A stretch of DNA of 64,000 bases from Sindora glabra (taxonomy: Eukaryota > Streptophyta > Magnoliopsida > Fabales > Fabaceae). This document shows, in pieces, positions 50,684 to 63,022 of this stretch. The notes under the pieces are model-generated. The model was given only the letters and a program-made list of their open reading frames with translations. It had not been told where the DNA came from and ran no database searches. The stretch lies in NCBI GenBank assembly GCA_020226215.1, contig CM035232.1, positions 12,622,316 through 12,686,315 of the forward strand, in the 5' to 3' direction. The translations under genes and the position numbers were made by a program. Each line of letters opens with the position of its first letter. Positions within the stretch are counted from its first letter, which is position 1.

Positions 50684-53600
50684 TTTTGCTAAACAAACTT
50701 TTCAATGCCTTTGCTTAATCATTTTCTGAACTTACGCATTTCTCCCTTCTTTTAGTTACTGCATGCGAGTTTATCTCAAGGAGGTTCCTGAAGACTGGCT
50801 CTGTGAATTTTGTGAATCTGGTCATGACACAATTTCTCCAAAGTCTGGTGGAAACAAGAACATTTCAAGAGTTCATGGATCAGATACATCTAAGGTTATC
50901 TGCAATGAATTTGTGGATACAACCACTCGATGCAAAGGGCGTCTGGAATCTGGGTGGCATGCTCGTGCTAAAAGGCAAAAACCCGTTACAACTGGGAAAG
51001 TGAAGTTCATTCCTGAGGAAGAAGTCATTAAACTATCCTTTGGTAATTTTGCTTCAAAACCTGTTCCAGTAAATTCTACTATGCATGTGACCAAGATTTC
51101 TGCTGTATCCAAAGGTGTTATACCAAAGAACCCCACTCTGATGGTCAAACCAACTCCTAGTATGGCAGCTAAGGGACATGGGAATGGGATGCTTACCAGA
51201 CGCAGCAGTGTGCAGAAGAGCTTAATAATTGATAAAAAATCTCCTCTCTCATCATCGAAAGGTTAGATATATCTTCCCATGCCTTTGCTGCCATTTATCT
51301 GAGGCGGCCTCTTCTAACATGCATGCCCTGACACACACATAGGCTGTCATGATAGTAGTGCACAGAAATTTTGTGATACCATTTGAATCAAGGTTCGCAT
51401 GGCATGGTTTGAAGGAAATAGGCTTCAAAATAATTTCACATGGTACATTTAATGATTGACGTTAAAACTCAATGGCTATGATGCTGCAGTCTATTTCTCA
51501 ACGTAGGTGATATTCTGATTGGGCTTTCTACAAAAGAATTTTGCTATTTTTATATATAGTAAGATTTTGATGTATATTTAATATACTTAATAGATAGTGT
51601 TTAATAGGATTTAACCACTTAATTAATAGGATTTAATCATATATTTATTAGGATTTAATTCCATACTTAATAGGATTTAATCCCAATAATGACATTCTTT
51701 TATGTGGCCATGCCACTAATTCTAACATTCTCCCATTAAGTAAGGAGTTAAATCCTAGTAAATATGTTATTAAATCCTATTAATTGTGTGGTTAAGTCCT
51801 ATTATTCACTACCTCTTATGTATATTAAATTACTCATTTATTTACTGAATAATCATGATCATAATTGTATAACTTTCATATTAAGGTGGAGTGATGTATT
51901 GTTCATTAACTAAAGTTAGTGGATATTCTTCATATTTGTCTGATGGGAAAAATGAGTAATTTCACCCCTTGAAATAATAAATTGGGATTTTTTAATTTAA
52001 TAGAGGAAGTTGAAGAGTCATGACTCTTTCTGATGGGTTGAGTCATTTAAAGCTCTATAAAAAGGAAGATCCTGCCTTCAGGTCTAATATGTTAAGTAGA
52101 AGTTGCAAAATTTCTGCTTTTGTGTTACACCTACCCGGTTTATTCATTTTTAAGCTTTGATGTCGGCATTGTATTCAGTGGTGCCAGCTTCAAAACAGAA
52201 GACTGTTGTTGCTATGGCAAAGGAATGCCGCTACACAGAGCAGTCTCCATGTTCCATTAGGCCAGGCAAGGCTAGTGATAAACTACTCTGTTCAACAGCA
52301 GTGAGCTCTCTCCAGATTACCAGTGCAGGTAAAGAAATTTCTTCCAGCTGTTACCATAATTGCTCTATATGCATAGAAGTTATCTTTATTTTTCATTGCC
52401 AATAGTTAAATTGAAGTTTCTAACCGAATTTTGACAGTGCAAATTATGCCATTATGTATATCAATATGCTGGCGTGTATTTGTTCTTTACTATAGTTATC
52501 ATTTCAAAGATATCATCTTACACTTCATCCACTGTCTTATTCCTCTCTGTTTTCATTATAGTTGGTACCTCTCTTGCTGTCAATGAATGCAATAGGTCTA
52601 ATGTTGAAGAAAGAGACCTGCAGACCATTCAGACAAACTTGATGATCTATCACTCTCATTTTCCTGCTTTACAATCTACCTGGAGGTGCGTAGGAAAAAA
52701 TAGAAAATAAGAAGTTATTCTGTCATTTATTACTCTTGGAGGTAAAAGTACTGCCGAGCTCCATCCATAATGAGAATGAAATTTCAGAGTTCGTTTTCAT
52801 TTTATTTTATTTTATTTTTTCCTTTTCCTCCCTCCCCCCAACCCCCCCCCCCCCCCCCGCGCAAAAGATAGGAGCTCTTGAGCAGGCCTAGAAAGTGACT
52901 TTATGCATGCGTATTGTATGTATATGCATGCATATATGTATATTAGCCTTTTCTTTGGTTCTGAAAATTTTTACTTGAAAAGTAGTTTTGATCTCCCCAT
53001 CTGCATTGATTTCCTTTTTCCCTATAAAAAATATGAACCCGTGGAACTAAAAGAAATCAAAATTGCAACTATTGGTGAATATTTATAGCTGAGTTAAGCT
53101 GAAGAAAAATTCCTTTCACATCTATTTCTTATTGAAAATAAACCCCACTTGTCATTATACAAGCATGTTGATTATGGTTTGCTGAAAGTTCATGGTTGTA
53201 GATCACAGGTTTTTTTTTTGTTATTTTTTTATTTTTTATTTTTTGTGTGTGTTTTTTTTGGGGAAGATGACATTGTTCATTACTTAACTGAAAGTTTCTG
53301 GTTGCTAAAGAACAGGCCCGATCCCCCTTTTATCATTTTTTTCCAAAGTGAGATCATGTTTTCTCTCTCCTTTTGAATCTAGTGTTTGTATTGTTAGTGC
53401 AATATATTATATCCGAAATTTTATCGCATGCAAGTGTCCATCAGTTAAGGAATTGGTTGCAAATATTCTAGATGATTTGATATGTGGGTGTATTGACACA
53501 GCTCTATTTATTCACAGTTTTACATTTTTGTTGACAATTTGCTAGGGGTGGATTCAAAATCCTTCAAACTGCTACATCTTATGAATTTTATGTTGCATTC

Positions 53601-54689
53601 CAAGCCCGACCTCCATGCACAGTTCATCGTAAAGCATATGAATTTTCATGTAAAATGCCATCAACCCTTCAAGTGGAGCAAGTTCCTACATCCTGTCTCT
53701 TGTCAGATTTATTTGGGAATGACAATCCTGATCTTCGTGATGTGGCCTTGTACTTCTTTCCATCAGATAACATTGACTTGTCAGTTTTCATTACTCATTT
53801 TTACCAACTTTTTTTAGCACTGCAATGATTTGTTGTTTAAGCCACTTATTAACTGCAGGTTTAGACAAAATTTATTTCAGCTCATGGATGGCAAAAACTT
53901 AATGCTGAGAAGTTTAATTGATGGAGTGGAGTTGCTGGTCTTTACCTCAACACAGCTCAGTGAGGAGTCGCGTGGTATGCTTCTTTCGTTGGCATCCATT
54001 TTCATGTAATAAATGTCCTGCATTCCTAACACCCACGCCTACATTCTCATATGTATGAGCCCAATGAAACTTGTGAATTCATGTCATGAAGCTGAGCTCT
54101 TTGAATTGTGGACTGTTGTAAGGCAAGCCTGCTTTTGGGAGCTAGTGCTTCGTTGGATATTTCATATTTGGCTTGTCTGATTGCCTGTGTAGCTTAGTAT
54201 TTGTAGTTGTCTTTTCTTTTGTGCTTTGTCCCCTTAAAGATGATTTCAAATGTTTTCATAGGTAATGTTGCTAGAGTGAATGCGGGATATTTCCTATGGG
54301 GAGTTTTTCGTCAAGTGAAGAAGGAGAAGGGCGTTGAAGAATTAACGGAAATAGAAACAGAGGTTCTGGACATGGAAATAGACATGTTGGGAGGAAAGGC
54401 TGTCGGCAAAATTGACCATGTTGTGAGAAACAAAAAAAGGAGTCCCTCCCCACATCTTAGGAATAAAATTAAAACGGAGGTATTTTCTGACTTACCCTCT
54501 GTCAAGGAGGATTCAAATCCTTTGGACAATTTGGATATTCCACCAGGATTTGCAGCAAAATGGGGAGATATTCCTTTGAAGACTGCAGTACAAAAGAAAA
54601 ATGCTCCTCTCAGTGGCGAAAGAGCAGCAGCCCCAAAGTTTAAGGGTGTTCAGCCTCCAAAATATAAGAAAGTTAATGACTGTTACTAA
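48714..54689 (+). CDS. PHD-2: PHD-finger protein of the AIPP2/PAIPP2-like family
   Basis: Exons: 48714-48740, 50206-50291, 50756-51261, 52179-52328, 52562-52685, 53546-53779, 53859-53974 and 54262-54689; phases fit throughout, giving 556 aa. Residues 13-57 form a complete PHD finger (C13, C16, C28, C31, H37, C40, C54, C57). A basic linker follows. Residues about 298-435 form the conserved domain seen in Arabidopsis AIPP2/PAIPP2-type proteins (GGFKI, FQARPP, KAYEFS, DVALYFFP, LIDGVELLVFTS, YFLWGVFR). The tail is charged, with KNKKRSPSP. In Arabidopsis, relatives work with a BAH protein and the phosphatase CPL2 in gene repression; transferring that role is inference. This is the intact outer copy; PHD-1 is its broken tandem duplicate. 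Confidence 0.9.
50641..50682. repeat. (TC)n(TA)n microsatellite in PHD-2 intron 2
   Basis: A TC run passes directly into a TA run. PHD-1 lacks it at the matching place (near 17670). Confidence 0.9.
51578..51829. mobile_element. MITE-like hairpin in PHD-2 intron 3
   Basis: Arms 51578-51658 and 51748-51829 are near-perfect inverted copies, each about 81 bp, with an 89-bp loop. The arms include TTTAATATAC, AATAGGATTTAACCAC and TTAATAGGATTTAAT. No coding capacity; target duplication not resolved. Confidence 0.8.
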
Positions 54690-56452
54690 CATCGCATCAC
54701 CTTTTAGATACTTGACGGAAGGATACCTTGCCTATACAATTTCTTGGACTAGTTGACCGCTCTTGTGTACATATGATATATTGTACAGAAAAGTGCAGGG
54801 ATCTTTGCACAACTACTTTCATGGCTGAGGCATATGTGGTTGGATGGCCTCTGCACAGAAACAGAATTTTCTCTCCATCTTTTGGAATTAACTTGTAGTT
54901 TGATTGTACGAAAAGATCTGAAAAATCAATGTGCTGGAAGGATGGATGGCTGGATCACAATTTAGATTCGTATAACCTTGCTTCCGATCATCTTGTCAAT
55001 ATTGAATTGCTGTTTAGAACAGGCTTCAATCCATTGCCTCATTATTGTTTATTATTGTAATTTTATGAAAGAAACGTGAAAGAGTGGGTTGTTAGTGTTG
55101 CATCACAATCTTCGTTGTATGTGATGTACAGAGGAGTTTTAACCCCCAGGATATACTTTAAATCATTCTTCAAATGGTAAACTATCTTTAGCAGTAAATA
55201 ACTTAAGCATTAATAGCGCTCGTGATCTAAAAGGATTAATAGCACGAACAATTATAGAATTTTTTGATATATGTTGCCTAGTATAGTAAATCAATCTTAA
55301 GCAGTCATGTGAATTTGTTCCAATGTCATAGATTAATAGATATTTATTCCCATGTACACGTCAACAGATATGTGTATCAAAGAGGGAAAAAAAAAGTGAC
55401 AGACGAGGGAAAGAGAATAAAAGCAAAGGAAAAAAATTGGATGACCAGTAGAAAGCAAACGAGTGAAGTCAAGCCACATATTTGTTAGTTCAAATTCAAG
55501 CTAAGAGTAATAAACAAGTTTGAGCTTAAATTTATCTGGTTTGAAATTTTTGAAAAATTCAAACTTAAACTTGAATCAAATACCACCTTAAATGAATTTG
55601 ACTTTCTATTTAATATACATCATATTATTTAAATTTATTTGTACTTCAATAATATAAAATTTATATATTATATTTATATTAATTAAATAAAAAAATAAAA
55701 ATATATTTTAAAATTATATTCGTTTAAACTTGCAAATAATTTAAATCAAGTTACAAGAAATTCAAATTTAATTTAATTCGTGCATTAATCGATTTTTTTT
55801 ATAAATTAATCTTTAGTTACTCATAAGTAAATCTATTCATTTGCATCCCTAATAAATATATAATAGTTGATAGTGGAGGGTCACTAACAGTGGAGGATTA
55901 GTAGGAAAGGATGCTCAGAAGAATTTAGGAATTAGTCATAAATTTTCAATCTTCTTTCTTCTTTAACCAAAATTCATAAATAAGAAAAAAATATGACATT
56001 ATATTTGAATTATTATACAAAATTGTTATAAGTAATAAAAATGAGACTATCATCTTATATTTAATAATATCTTTTAATTTAGATTCCCAATTAATTTTGA
56101 ATTTCATTTTTAATGCATATAATATTATTAAAGATATAATTATAATTTGTGTTAATAGATTGAAGTATTCACCTATATAACATAGATCTCAGGGTGTAAT
56201 TGATTTATAAATCACAGTACCCGAAAAGAAAAAATGTCAGAGCCACTGCATCGTTCTACCTAAGCTCAAATGAGGCAAGAACACATCGTCAGATATCCAG
56301 GAGCTGAGCATAACTCTATTCTCCCCTCCAATTCCCTTCAAAACAACAACAAAAGAAAAGTATAAAATTTCCTGAGCTCGGAGTCAGAAACTGAGTTTCA
56401 GAGTAAAAATTTCGATTTGAAGTGAATATTGTTAAATTTTATCCTGCTTTTG
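54690..56452. other. PHD-2 3' UTR, then AT-rich spacer and HDA5-like 5' flank
   Basis: The first 400 bp or so are probably 3' UTR. 55190-56160 is AT-rich without a gene. The last 200 bp before 56453 contain purine-rich leader-like sequence. No individual element is recognised. Confidence 0.45.
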
Positions 56453-59439
56453 ATGACGGAGGCCATGGAGGAGTCCAAGAGCAACAGCAGCAAGAGCGTT
56501 GACAACACCAATAGTCAACGGCTTGTGGGTTTGGTCTACGATGAGAGGATGTGTAAGCACTACGCACCCGACGGAGATTACCATCCCGAACAACCGAATC
56601 GGATTAAGGTTATTTGGGACAAGCTTCAAGCAGCTGCCATTCCTCAGAGGTAAGTGAATTTTGTACGTCGTTTTCGCTTATAAACTTCCACATATGTTTT
56701 GTTTAATGTATTTATATTGTTTCAGATGCGTGGTTTTGGATGCCAAAGAAGCAGAAGACAAACATCTGATGTCAGTGCATTCCAAAAATCATGTTAATCT
56801 GATTAAAAACATCAGCTCTAAACAGTTTGATTCGCGGAGGGAAAGAATTGCATCACAGTCTAATTCGATATACTTTAATGAAGGCTCGTCCGAAGCTGCT
56901 TATCTTGCTGCTGGCTCTGTCATTGAGGTAATACCAAAATTTTCTATACTATACCATCTTCTGCGGTTCTTTGGATTATGGCTTTATAGGTTTTTTGTTA
57001 ATATGGAATTAATATTGAGTAATTCTAGCGTGGTTGGTTTTCTCACCTTGATCAATTTTAAACTTATGTTGAGCTTATTTATTTATTCATCTGAGGGAAT
57101 CGTAGTAGTTTTTTTATACTGGTTTCTGTAGTTGCATGTCTTCAAAACAAGGAATGTCTAAGCAATGGGAATGTCCTGTATGTTTTTGGAACAATTTCCC
57201 TGTGAATGAGTGAAAGTGACACCGTCGGTTTGGTTTATATCTGCTTTTTGTTTATGTTTGTCAAAATAGGTTGTTGAGAAAGTTGCAAGTGGAGAATTGA
57301 ACTGTGGTGTTGCTATTGAAATAATAAATGTGTAAATGCTTCTGGAGAAACTAAAGCTTCTCTCCTGCTTATATCACATCTCTCTTTCCTCCTCCCCTTT
57401 GTCTATGTTGTCGGTTTGTATCTTTCATCCTATGTATGTGAAATTATTCTCCCTTTCTAATATATCTGCTGCAATTTTATTTTTTTTTTGGTTATTTAGC
57501 ATTCTCTGATCTCAAGCTCTGACTCGGAGACAAATGATGATAAGGACCCCCATGATTCGGAAAATCTCACGGATGTTCTTCAGTGTGTTATAGAACCCCT
57601 TTCAAAACTGAAAGTTGATGCAGATAGTTATGGTAACAAAACATAGTAATCAGGAGAGGCTTTTATTTTTTGTTTGCTTTATCACTGGACAAGTTTTGTG
57701 CCCCTAATGCAGATCGAGAGACTGCTGCTTTGAATTCGTGGCGGTCCAAACTTTCAAATATTTACATATGGTATGCCTCATTTGGATCAAATATGTGGAA
57801 ATCAAGATTTCTGTGCTATATAAGAGGCGGACAGGTTAGCAACATTCCGCTCGAGTTGAACTATTCATGTTAATCATTCTATATTTTACCTAGCATAGGA
57901 GTATTTAATATGGTACTGCAAGCAGAGAAAATTACATCTTTGTTAGATTCAGATGTGGCTGTAGTCATCTTTTCTCAAAGGTTCAGGTTAACCGCTGTCT
58001 TGGGAATGATAGGCTCGGCTGTGAATTTCTTTCTCTGCTTGGCTTATCACATGTAATGGAGAGTATGAAGGCATTTTGAATCTGGCTAGACCCCTGGTTT
58101 TGCTTGCAGACTTGGGGCAATCATTGTGCATGATTTTTTGCTCAGATTATAAAAAGAATATGCAAGTTGCCTTGCTTTCTCCTGTTATGTTGCCTGTTTT
58201 CCCTTTCTGATGCCTTTCTTTCTAGTATTCTTTGTTTTCCCTTTTGATTAAAATTTTAAGAATGATAATCAGGTGGAAGGTATGCAAAAACAATGCTGTG
58301 GTTCAATGGACAGAAATCCACCGAAGGAGATCCTCTGGAAGACTTTCCCTTGCCGTCTGTTTTTCGGTCGTGATTATTCTCGTTCATGGGGTCCTGGGGG
58401 AGTTGCTTTTATTAATCCCGAGAGAAATTCTGAGGACAGAACATACATGTGCCTGTATAAAATTTCGTAAGTAAATCCCTGTGGTTGTAACTTTATTTAA
58501 TTTTTGAAGTCTTCCATTGGCAGAAAACCTGCCTCCACTTGCACGTTTTGCTGTTAGAAAACAGACTGCCAAATCACAATTATTTTGGTGTAAACTAAAA
58601 TGCACCACTTTAAGATGCACCACTGCTTTAAAACTGTTAGAGTTCATTTAGTCTGCATAATACTGCAAAAACCAGTAAATATGAGCAGTTAAATCTAGTG
58701 GTGTACTGTTAAAATAGTGTATGGAAGTTTATCCCATTTATTTTTGGTTTGCTTACACATCCAACAAAGCTTGTCTTTCCATTCTCTACAACTTTAATAA
58801 CAGGCTAGAGCAGTTCAATGATGTTCTATTTCAAGAAAATGGTCTTGGATTAAATGTGGACTCATCTTTGTTCAATCAAACTACCCTGAATTCTGCTAAA
58901 CGCAATGAGTTCACCTGTCAGGAGGTTGTCAAGGTATCTTTTAAGAATGCCTACTCTTTTTCTCTTAGCGATTGGCTGGTATTCCTTTTTCTTTTTATTT
59001 TATTTCTGTGTGACTTTCTTGTAAAACAATCAAATTCCAAAATCTGGATTGAGATTTTGTCATGAATTTTATTTTATTTTATTGTTGGCTCACAGTATCG
59101 TGCCACTCAATGACCATGCAGGGTGCTTGGTATGGCAATATCATGTACTTGGGGATGGAACAGGATATTCCAATAGTTACCATGACGTGAGTAATAAACT
59201 ACATTTGCGCTTTGTCTCATCATTGTTCCATTTTTATGCAAGCGTTAGTATAACATTACCACAATTCGAGCAGGTGTTCACTTTCTGACATCCAAGGTTT
59301 CAAATCTGGGAAGCTAACCTTGCGTTCTCCAAGTAAAGCTTACGCCAACACCTTAATAAAGGGCTTGGTACATGGTAAACAGCTAACAGAGAACGAAGCC
59401 GTTGCTTACATAGAAGCTGCTGCTGACAGACCACTGTAA
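56453..59439 (+). CDS. HDA5: HDA5-like class II histone deacetylase gene lacking the catalytic core
   Basis: Intact exons: 56453-56649, 56726-56927, 57500-57632, 57713-57834, 58273-58466, 58804-58933, 59122-59186 and 59274-59439; joined, they give an open frame of 402 aa with every phase matching. Exons 1-2 encode the start of a plant class II deacetylase (LVGLVYDERMCKHYAPDGDY, EDKHL-VHSKNHV, SSEAAYLAAGSVIE). The remainder encodes the C-terminal extension of HDA5-type proteins: HSLISSSDSE linker, then WYASFGSNM-RFLCYIRGG, KEILWKTFPCRLFFG, WGPGGVAF and AYIEAAADRPL. YASFGSNM recalls the gamma-glutamylcyclotransferase fold. Everything from the PPGHHA motif to the end of the catalytic domain is missing; a stub of that exon remains at 57270-57317. 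Deacetylase activity is therefore impossible. It is either a recent pseudogene or a non-enzymatic derivative; the clean frame favours recent loss or retained use. Confidence 0.82.
57270..57335 (+). pseudogene. Stub of the deleted HDA5 exon 3
   Basis: After an AG acceptor (57268-57269) the sequence encodes VVEKVASGELNCGVAI, the known start of the next deacetylase exon, then departs at 57318 and reaches TAA at 57333-57335. The deletion junction is therefore at about 57318, joining exon 3 to sequence of the intron before 57500. Confidence 0.8.
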
Positions 59440-59581
59440 TGCCAAGGGGAATAAAAATTATGTGCGGCTTGCATTAAGTTTATTTTTCAAATAATGTAGC
59501 GAGCAGCGTTTACATTATTTTATATTAGAAGACAGCCCGATATTTATAGCAACTATTGAGCTGAGAGGGAAGAATTTGGAG

Positions 59582-59933
59582 ACAGAATCTCTAATTTATG
59601 AAAAGGAATGCATAACAATGCTCTGTCAGCCCTTCCTTACCAAAAATTCTTGTATGCTCTTAACTGCATCATGTATTTTTAATAATAATCAATAAATGAA
59701 AGTTAATTGTCAATTTTATTGTCTATTTATCAGTTTTGTAAAATTTATATACATTAAAATTTAATTTTTTAATTTTCAGAAAATGAGAATTGTAAAAATT
59801 AACAATTATTTTTCATTTATTAATTATGACTAATGACACATGGTACAATTTGAATAGACAACTTCTGCTTACCTATAGGCACAGAATCTCTAATTTATGA
59901 AAAGGCATGCATTGCATTCCCATGCTGGCCCTT
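59582..59933. repeat. Direct repeat of about 54 bp flanking a hairpin
   Basis: ACAGAATCTCTAATTTATGA, followed by AAAGG and ATGCAT, occurs at 59582 and again at 59881, each continuing with similar sequence for about 30 bp. The copies lie 299 bp apart and bracket the hairpin at 59690-59824. Confidence 0.8.
59690..59824. repeat. Short hairpin (MITE-like)
   Basis: AATAAATGAAAGTTAATTGT at 59690 onward is mirrored by AACAATTATTTTTCATTTAT at 59800-59824. Total length about 135 bp. Confidence 0.65.
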
Positions 59934-60803
59934 GCATATTTGCCAGCACCGTGTTGAATGCTATTTTGACAAGATCAATTTCAGGGTGAATTTTTTAGAG
60001 GCTTACGCTTGATTATGCACTCAGACTTTTATGAAAATTTTCAATAAAAATTGCAAAATCTCCAAATACATACTACCATTTTATATATATATATATATAT
60101 ACTTGTTTAGTACGATAAGGAATTCAGCAAAACAAACTCGAACTAACGAATCGTCAAATTATGACAAAGAATTCAGTAAAACTAACAAACAAAATCGGGT
60201 AGTCAATTATGACTTGAATAATGAACAATATCTCCATTGTATCTTATACAATTCACCATAATGTAATTGTACCACTCATCAAAGTCGACTTTGACTGCAT
60301 TTTCCACTTTCTCTAAGGAATCTATTCCGCAAAATTAACAATTTCCTCACTAAAAGTACAAAGCATTGACAAAATAATTTTTGAATTATAAAAATAAGCA
60401 TAATAATCCTAAATAATACTCGTTTCACACAATTTTGTCCATTAATTGTACTATTTAGGAATGAAATTGAATGCTGAGGACAAAATTATATGAGCGATTT
60501 AAGATTCGGCAATTATAGTGGTCATTTTTATAATTTAGGGGCTATTTTATCAACACCCTGTAATTTCAGGAACAATTGTTAACTTTGTCAAATTAACATT
60601 TGGTATTAAACTTGATGCCTAATGAACTTCAGCTTGGGGGACAATTCATCGTATCTCTACATCCTTTTCTTTTCTTGTTTCTTTATCAAAAAAAAAAAAA
60701 AAATCATCTGCGTCGTTAGAAAACCAAAGAATGAACCAATATTTGAAGCCGATCAATATCCGGAACATACCCAATCAGAGGATATATGCTTGTATGAAGA
60801 GTC

Positions 60804-63022
60804 CTATCGATATTTTATTGAAGCATGGCCAGTATCACCCAAATGTTTATGTAATTTATTCCTGCATGTCACGTAATCAAAGTCATACAACAGTAAAATT
60901 ATCACAAGAAATAGAGAATTTAACATGAAAACGAAGTCATAAATAATAATAATAAGCACAACAAATGGGATAACTAACCTTGACTCAAACTCCTCTCCAC
61001 AAGCATCACAAATGTTACCAACATTCTTCGATGTTGCCTAATATAAGAAATAAGCAGAAATCAGACAAGACGGAGCACATAAGACAAGCATATTTGCAAG
61101 ACATACAAAGAAAACCACGTCATAAATAAAATTTCAGATACATAATAAACGAATTTATCCCCCAAGATAAGTGCTTCAACACTGGATAACAATAACTTCT
61201 GTCCGCATTTCAGCAATACAAACTAGCAGAATAGTTTGCAAGGTTTCAGGTTGAAGAAATCACAAACCAAATAGTATAGCACAGCTGATACAACCACAAA
61301 TAACGAGGCAACAAGTTTACAGATTCATACCTTAGCTTTTTTTCCTTTGGATGAACCTTTCGCTTTGGTTTTAGTGTCCTTTATAGTTCCCTTTTTATCA
61401 GCAGGTTTGTTTGATGTCTTCTTATCTCTGCTTACCTCCCCATTCACTTTAGCATTATTCTCGTTTTCCACAAAACTTTGGGAAGAACACTCCTCTGTAT
61501 AAGAATTATCATTGTCACTGTTCACAGGAGCCACCGGAGACTTCTCTCTATTCTTTCTGCCATTCTTGGCTCCTCGGTTTTTTCTCATTTTCTTTTGGTT
61601 GTCATATTCCATAAAATCAGTCTCATCATTCTCATGCTCTATTTCAGTCTTAGTCATGGAAGTCTCGGACTCATGCCTTGAAGCTGCCTTTTTCTTACTT
61701 TTGTGACCAGCCACCATTGCTTCAAGAACACCCATTTCATCATCATTATTTTCATCATTGTTGTCAAAATTAACCGATACCTTTGACTGCTTCATGTCAT
61801 CAGCATAAGAAACCCCATCCTCGCTGTAATCATTTAAGTCAACCCCATTTGCAGCCTCTTCCTCTGCAACATGGAGCCCCTCCTTAAGTCTTCCTTCCAA
61901 ATCATCAACCCCAAAATCAGCATCCCTAAATTGATCATCATTTGCTCCAATTCCATCCTCATCGCTTTCCAATCTCTCCTCTCCTCCCACTTCTACATCT
62001 TCAAATTCCTCTTCATCATCTAGTGAATCCCTAAATTCTGCAACTTTCTCCTTATGCTTCTTTGATTGCTCATGATTCTTCCATTGCTTCTCACTCTTAA
62101 AATTCTTCCCACATAATACGCAATAGAACCCTTTCTCGTTGTTCTTCCTCCTCTTCTCGTTGTCGTCCTCTTCAAACCAGTCTTCCTCATCTTCCAAATC
62201 CTCCCCAACTTTAGCCCACTCTGGCTCCTCATATGCCATTGCTCTCTCCATCTTCTCCTTCTCCAACTTCTTTTTCCTCTCTCTCTCCTCCTCCCTCTTC
62301 TTCTCCACCTCCATATTCTTCTTCACCATCATATCAATGACCCTTTTATCCCTCTTCTTCACAAACTCTGCCAATCCCCTCACAGTGTCATTGTACTCTT
62401 TCCTCGCCTTCTTCCTAAGCTTTTTGTTCTCATCTTCCATAAGTCGCCTTGACTTGCGGTTCGGACCAGCCATTACATCATACTGATCAACCCAACAAAA
62501 ATCCATCACCGTGGAAAAACTAAACCAGTAATTGTAAAAAGCCGTCACCTGAGCATAGGGACTATCCAAATTGCCCATAACAGGGGCTTGCCGAACAGCA
62601 TCAATACTCAAACCTAATTTCTTAGCAAAATTAATCTCATTGGCATGGATTTTATCAAAGACATCAAAATAAACCTTATAGAACCCCTTGCCAGAATCAG
62701 AATACCCAGAATAAACGGTATTGTAGAAGAATGAGAATAGGTCTGGGATAAACAAGTTACTAACTGAGTCAGGATCAGAGAAGAGAATCTGAGAACGGTG
62801 AGAATCGTACCACGCTCGCTCCTTTGGGTCTGAAAGGACCTCGTAGGCATGTTGGAGCTCTTGGAACTGAGCAGTGGCTTCGTCTTGGGATATGCCAGAC
62901 TGGACTAGCTTGTCAGGATGGCGCTGAAGGGCAAGCCGCCTGTAAGCCGACCGGATCTCGTCGGGCGTGCAGTCTCGCTGCAGGCCGAGCACCTCGTAGT
63001 GGCATCGCTTTGCCGATGTCAT
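60804..63022 (-). CDS. JJJ1: DnaJ protein of the JJJ1/DNAJC21 family
   Basis: Minus-strand exons: 63022-61331, 61037-60979 and 60861-60804; 602 aa, stop TAG at 60806-60804. Residues 1-77 are a J domain with the HPD motif at 35-37, which stimulates Hsp70 ATPase. Residues about 80-200 carry the conserved region typical of the family. Residues about 200-275 are a highly charged helix. A first C2H2 finger uses C301, C304, H317 and H323; a second, formed only by the spliced small exons, uses C574, C577, H590 and H596. Acidic stretches lie between, and the C-terminus has lysine-rich runs. In yeast, Jjj1 works with Hsp70 in late cytosolic 60S ribosome maturation; the same role is likely. The gene converges with the HDA5-like gene and looks fully functional. 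Confidence 0.95.

Larger units (their letters stand above)
59440..60803. other. Convergent spacer between HDA5-like and JJJ1 genes
   Basis: Contains 3' UTR sequence, the direct repeat and hairpin listed separately, a TA microsatellite near 60083-60101, and AT-rich sequence. The 76-codon ORF at 60031-60261 and the plus-strand ORFs over the last JJJ1 exon are not genes. Confidence 0.5.

Noticed and set aside
62139..62486. 115-codon plus-strand Ser/Phe-rich ORF
   Set aside because: Antisense of the charged helix of the JJJ1 gene.
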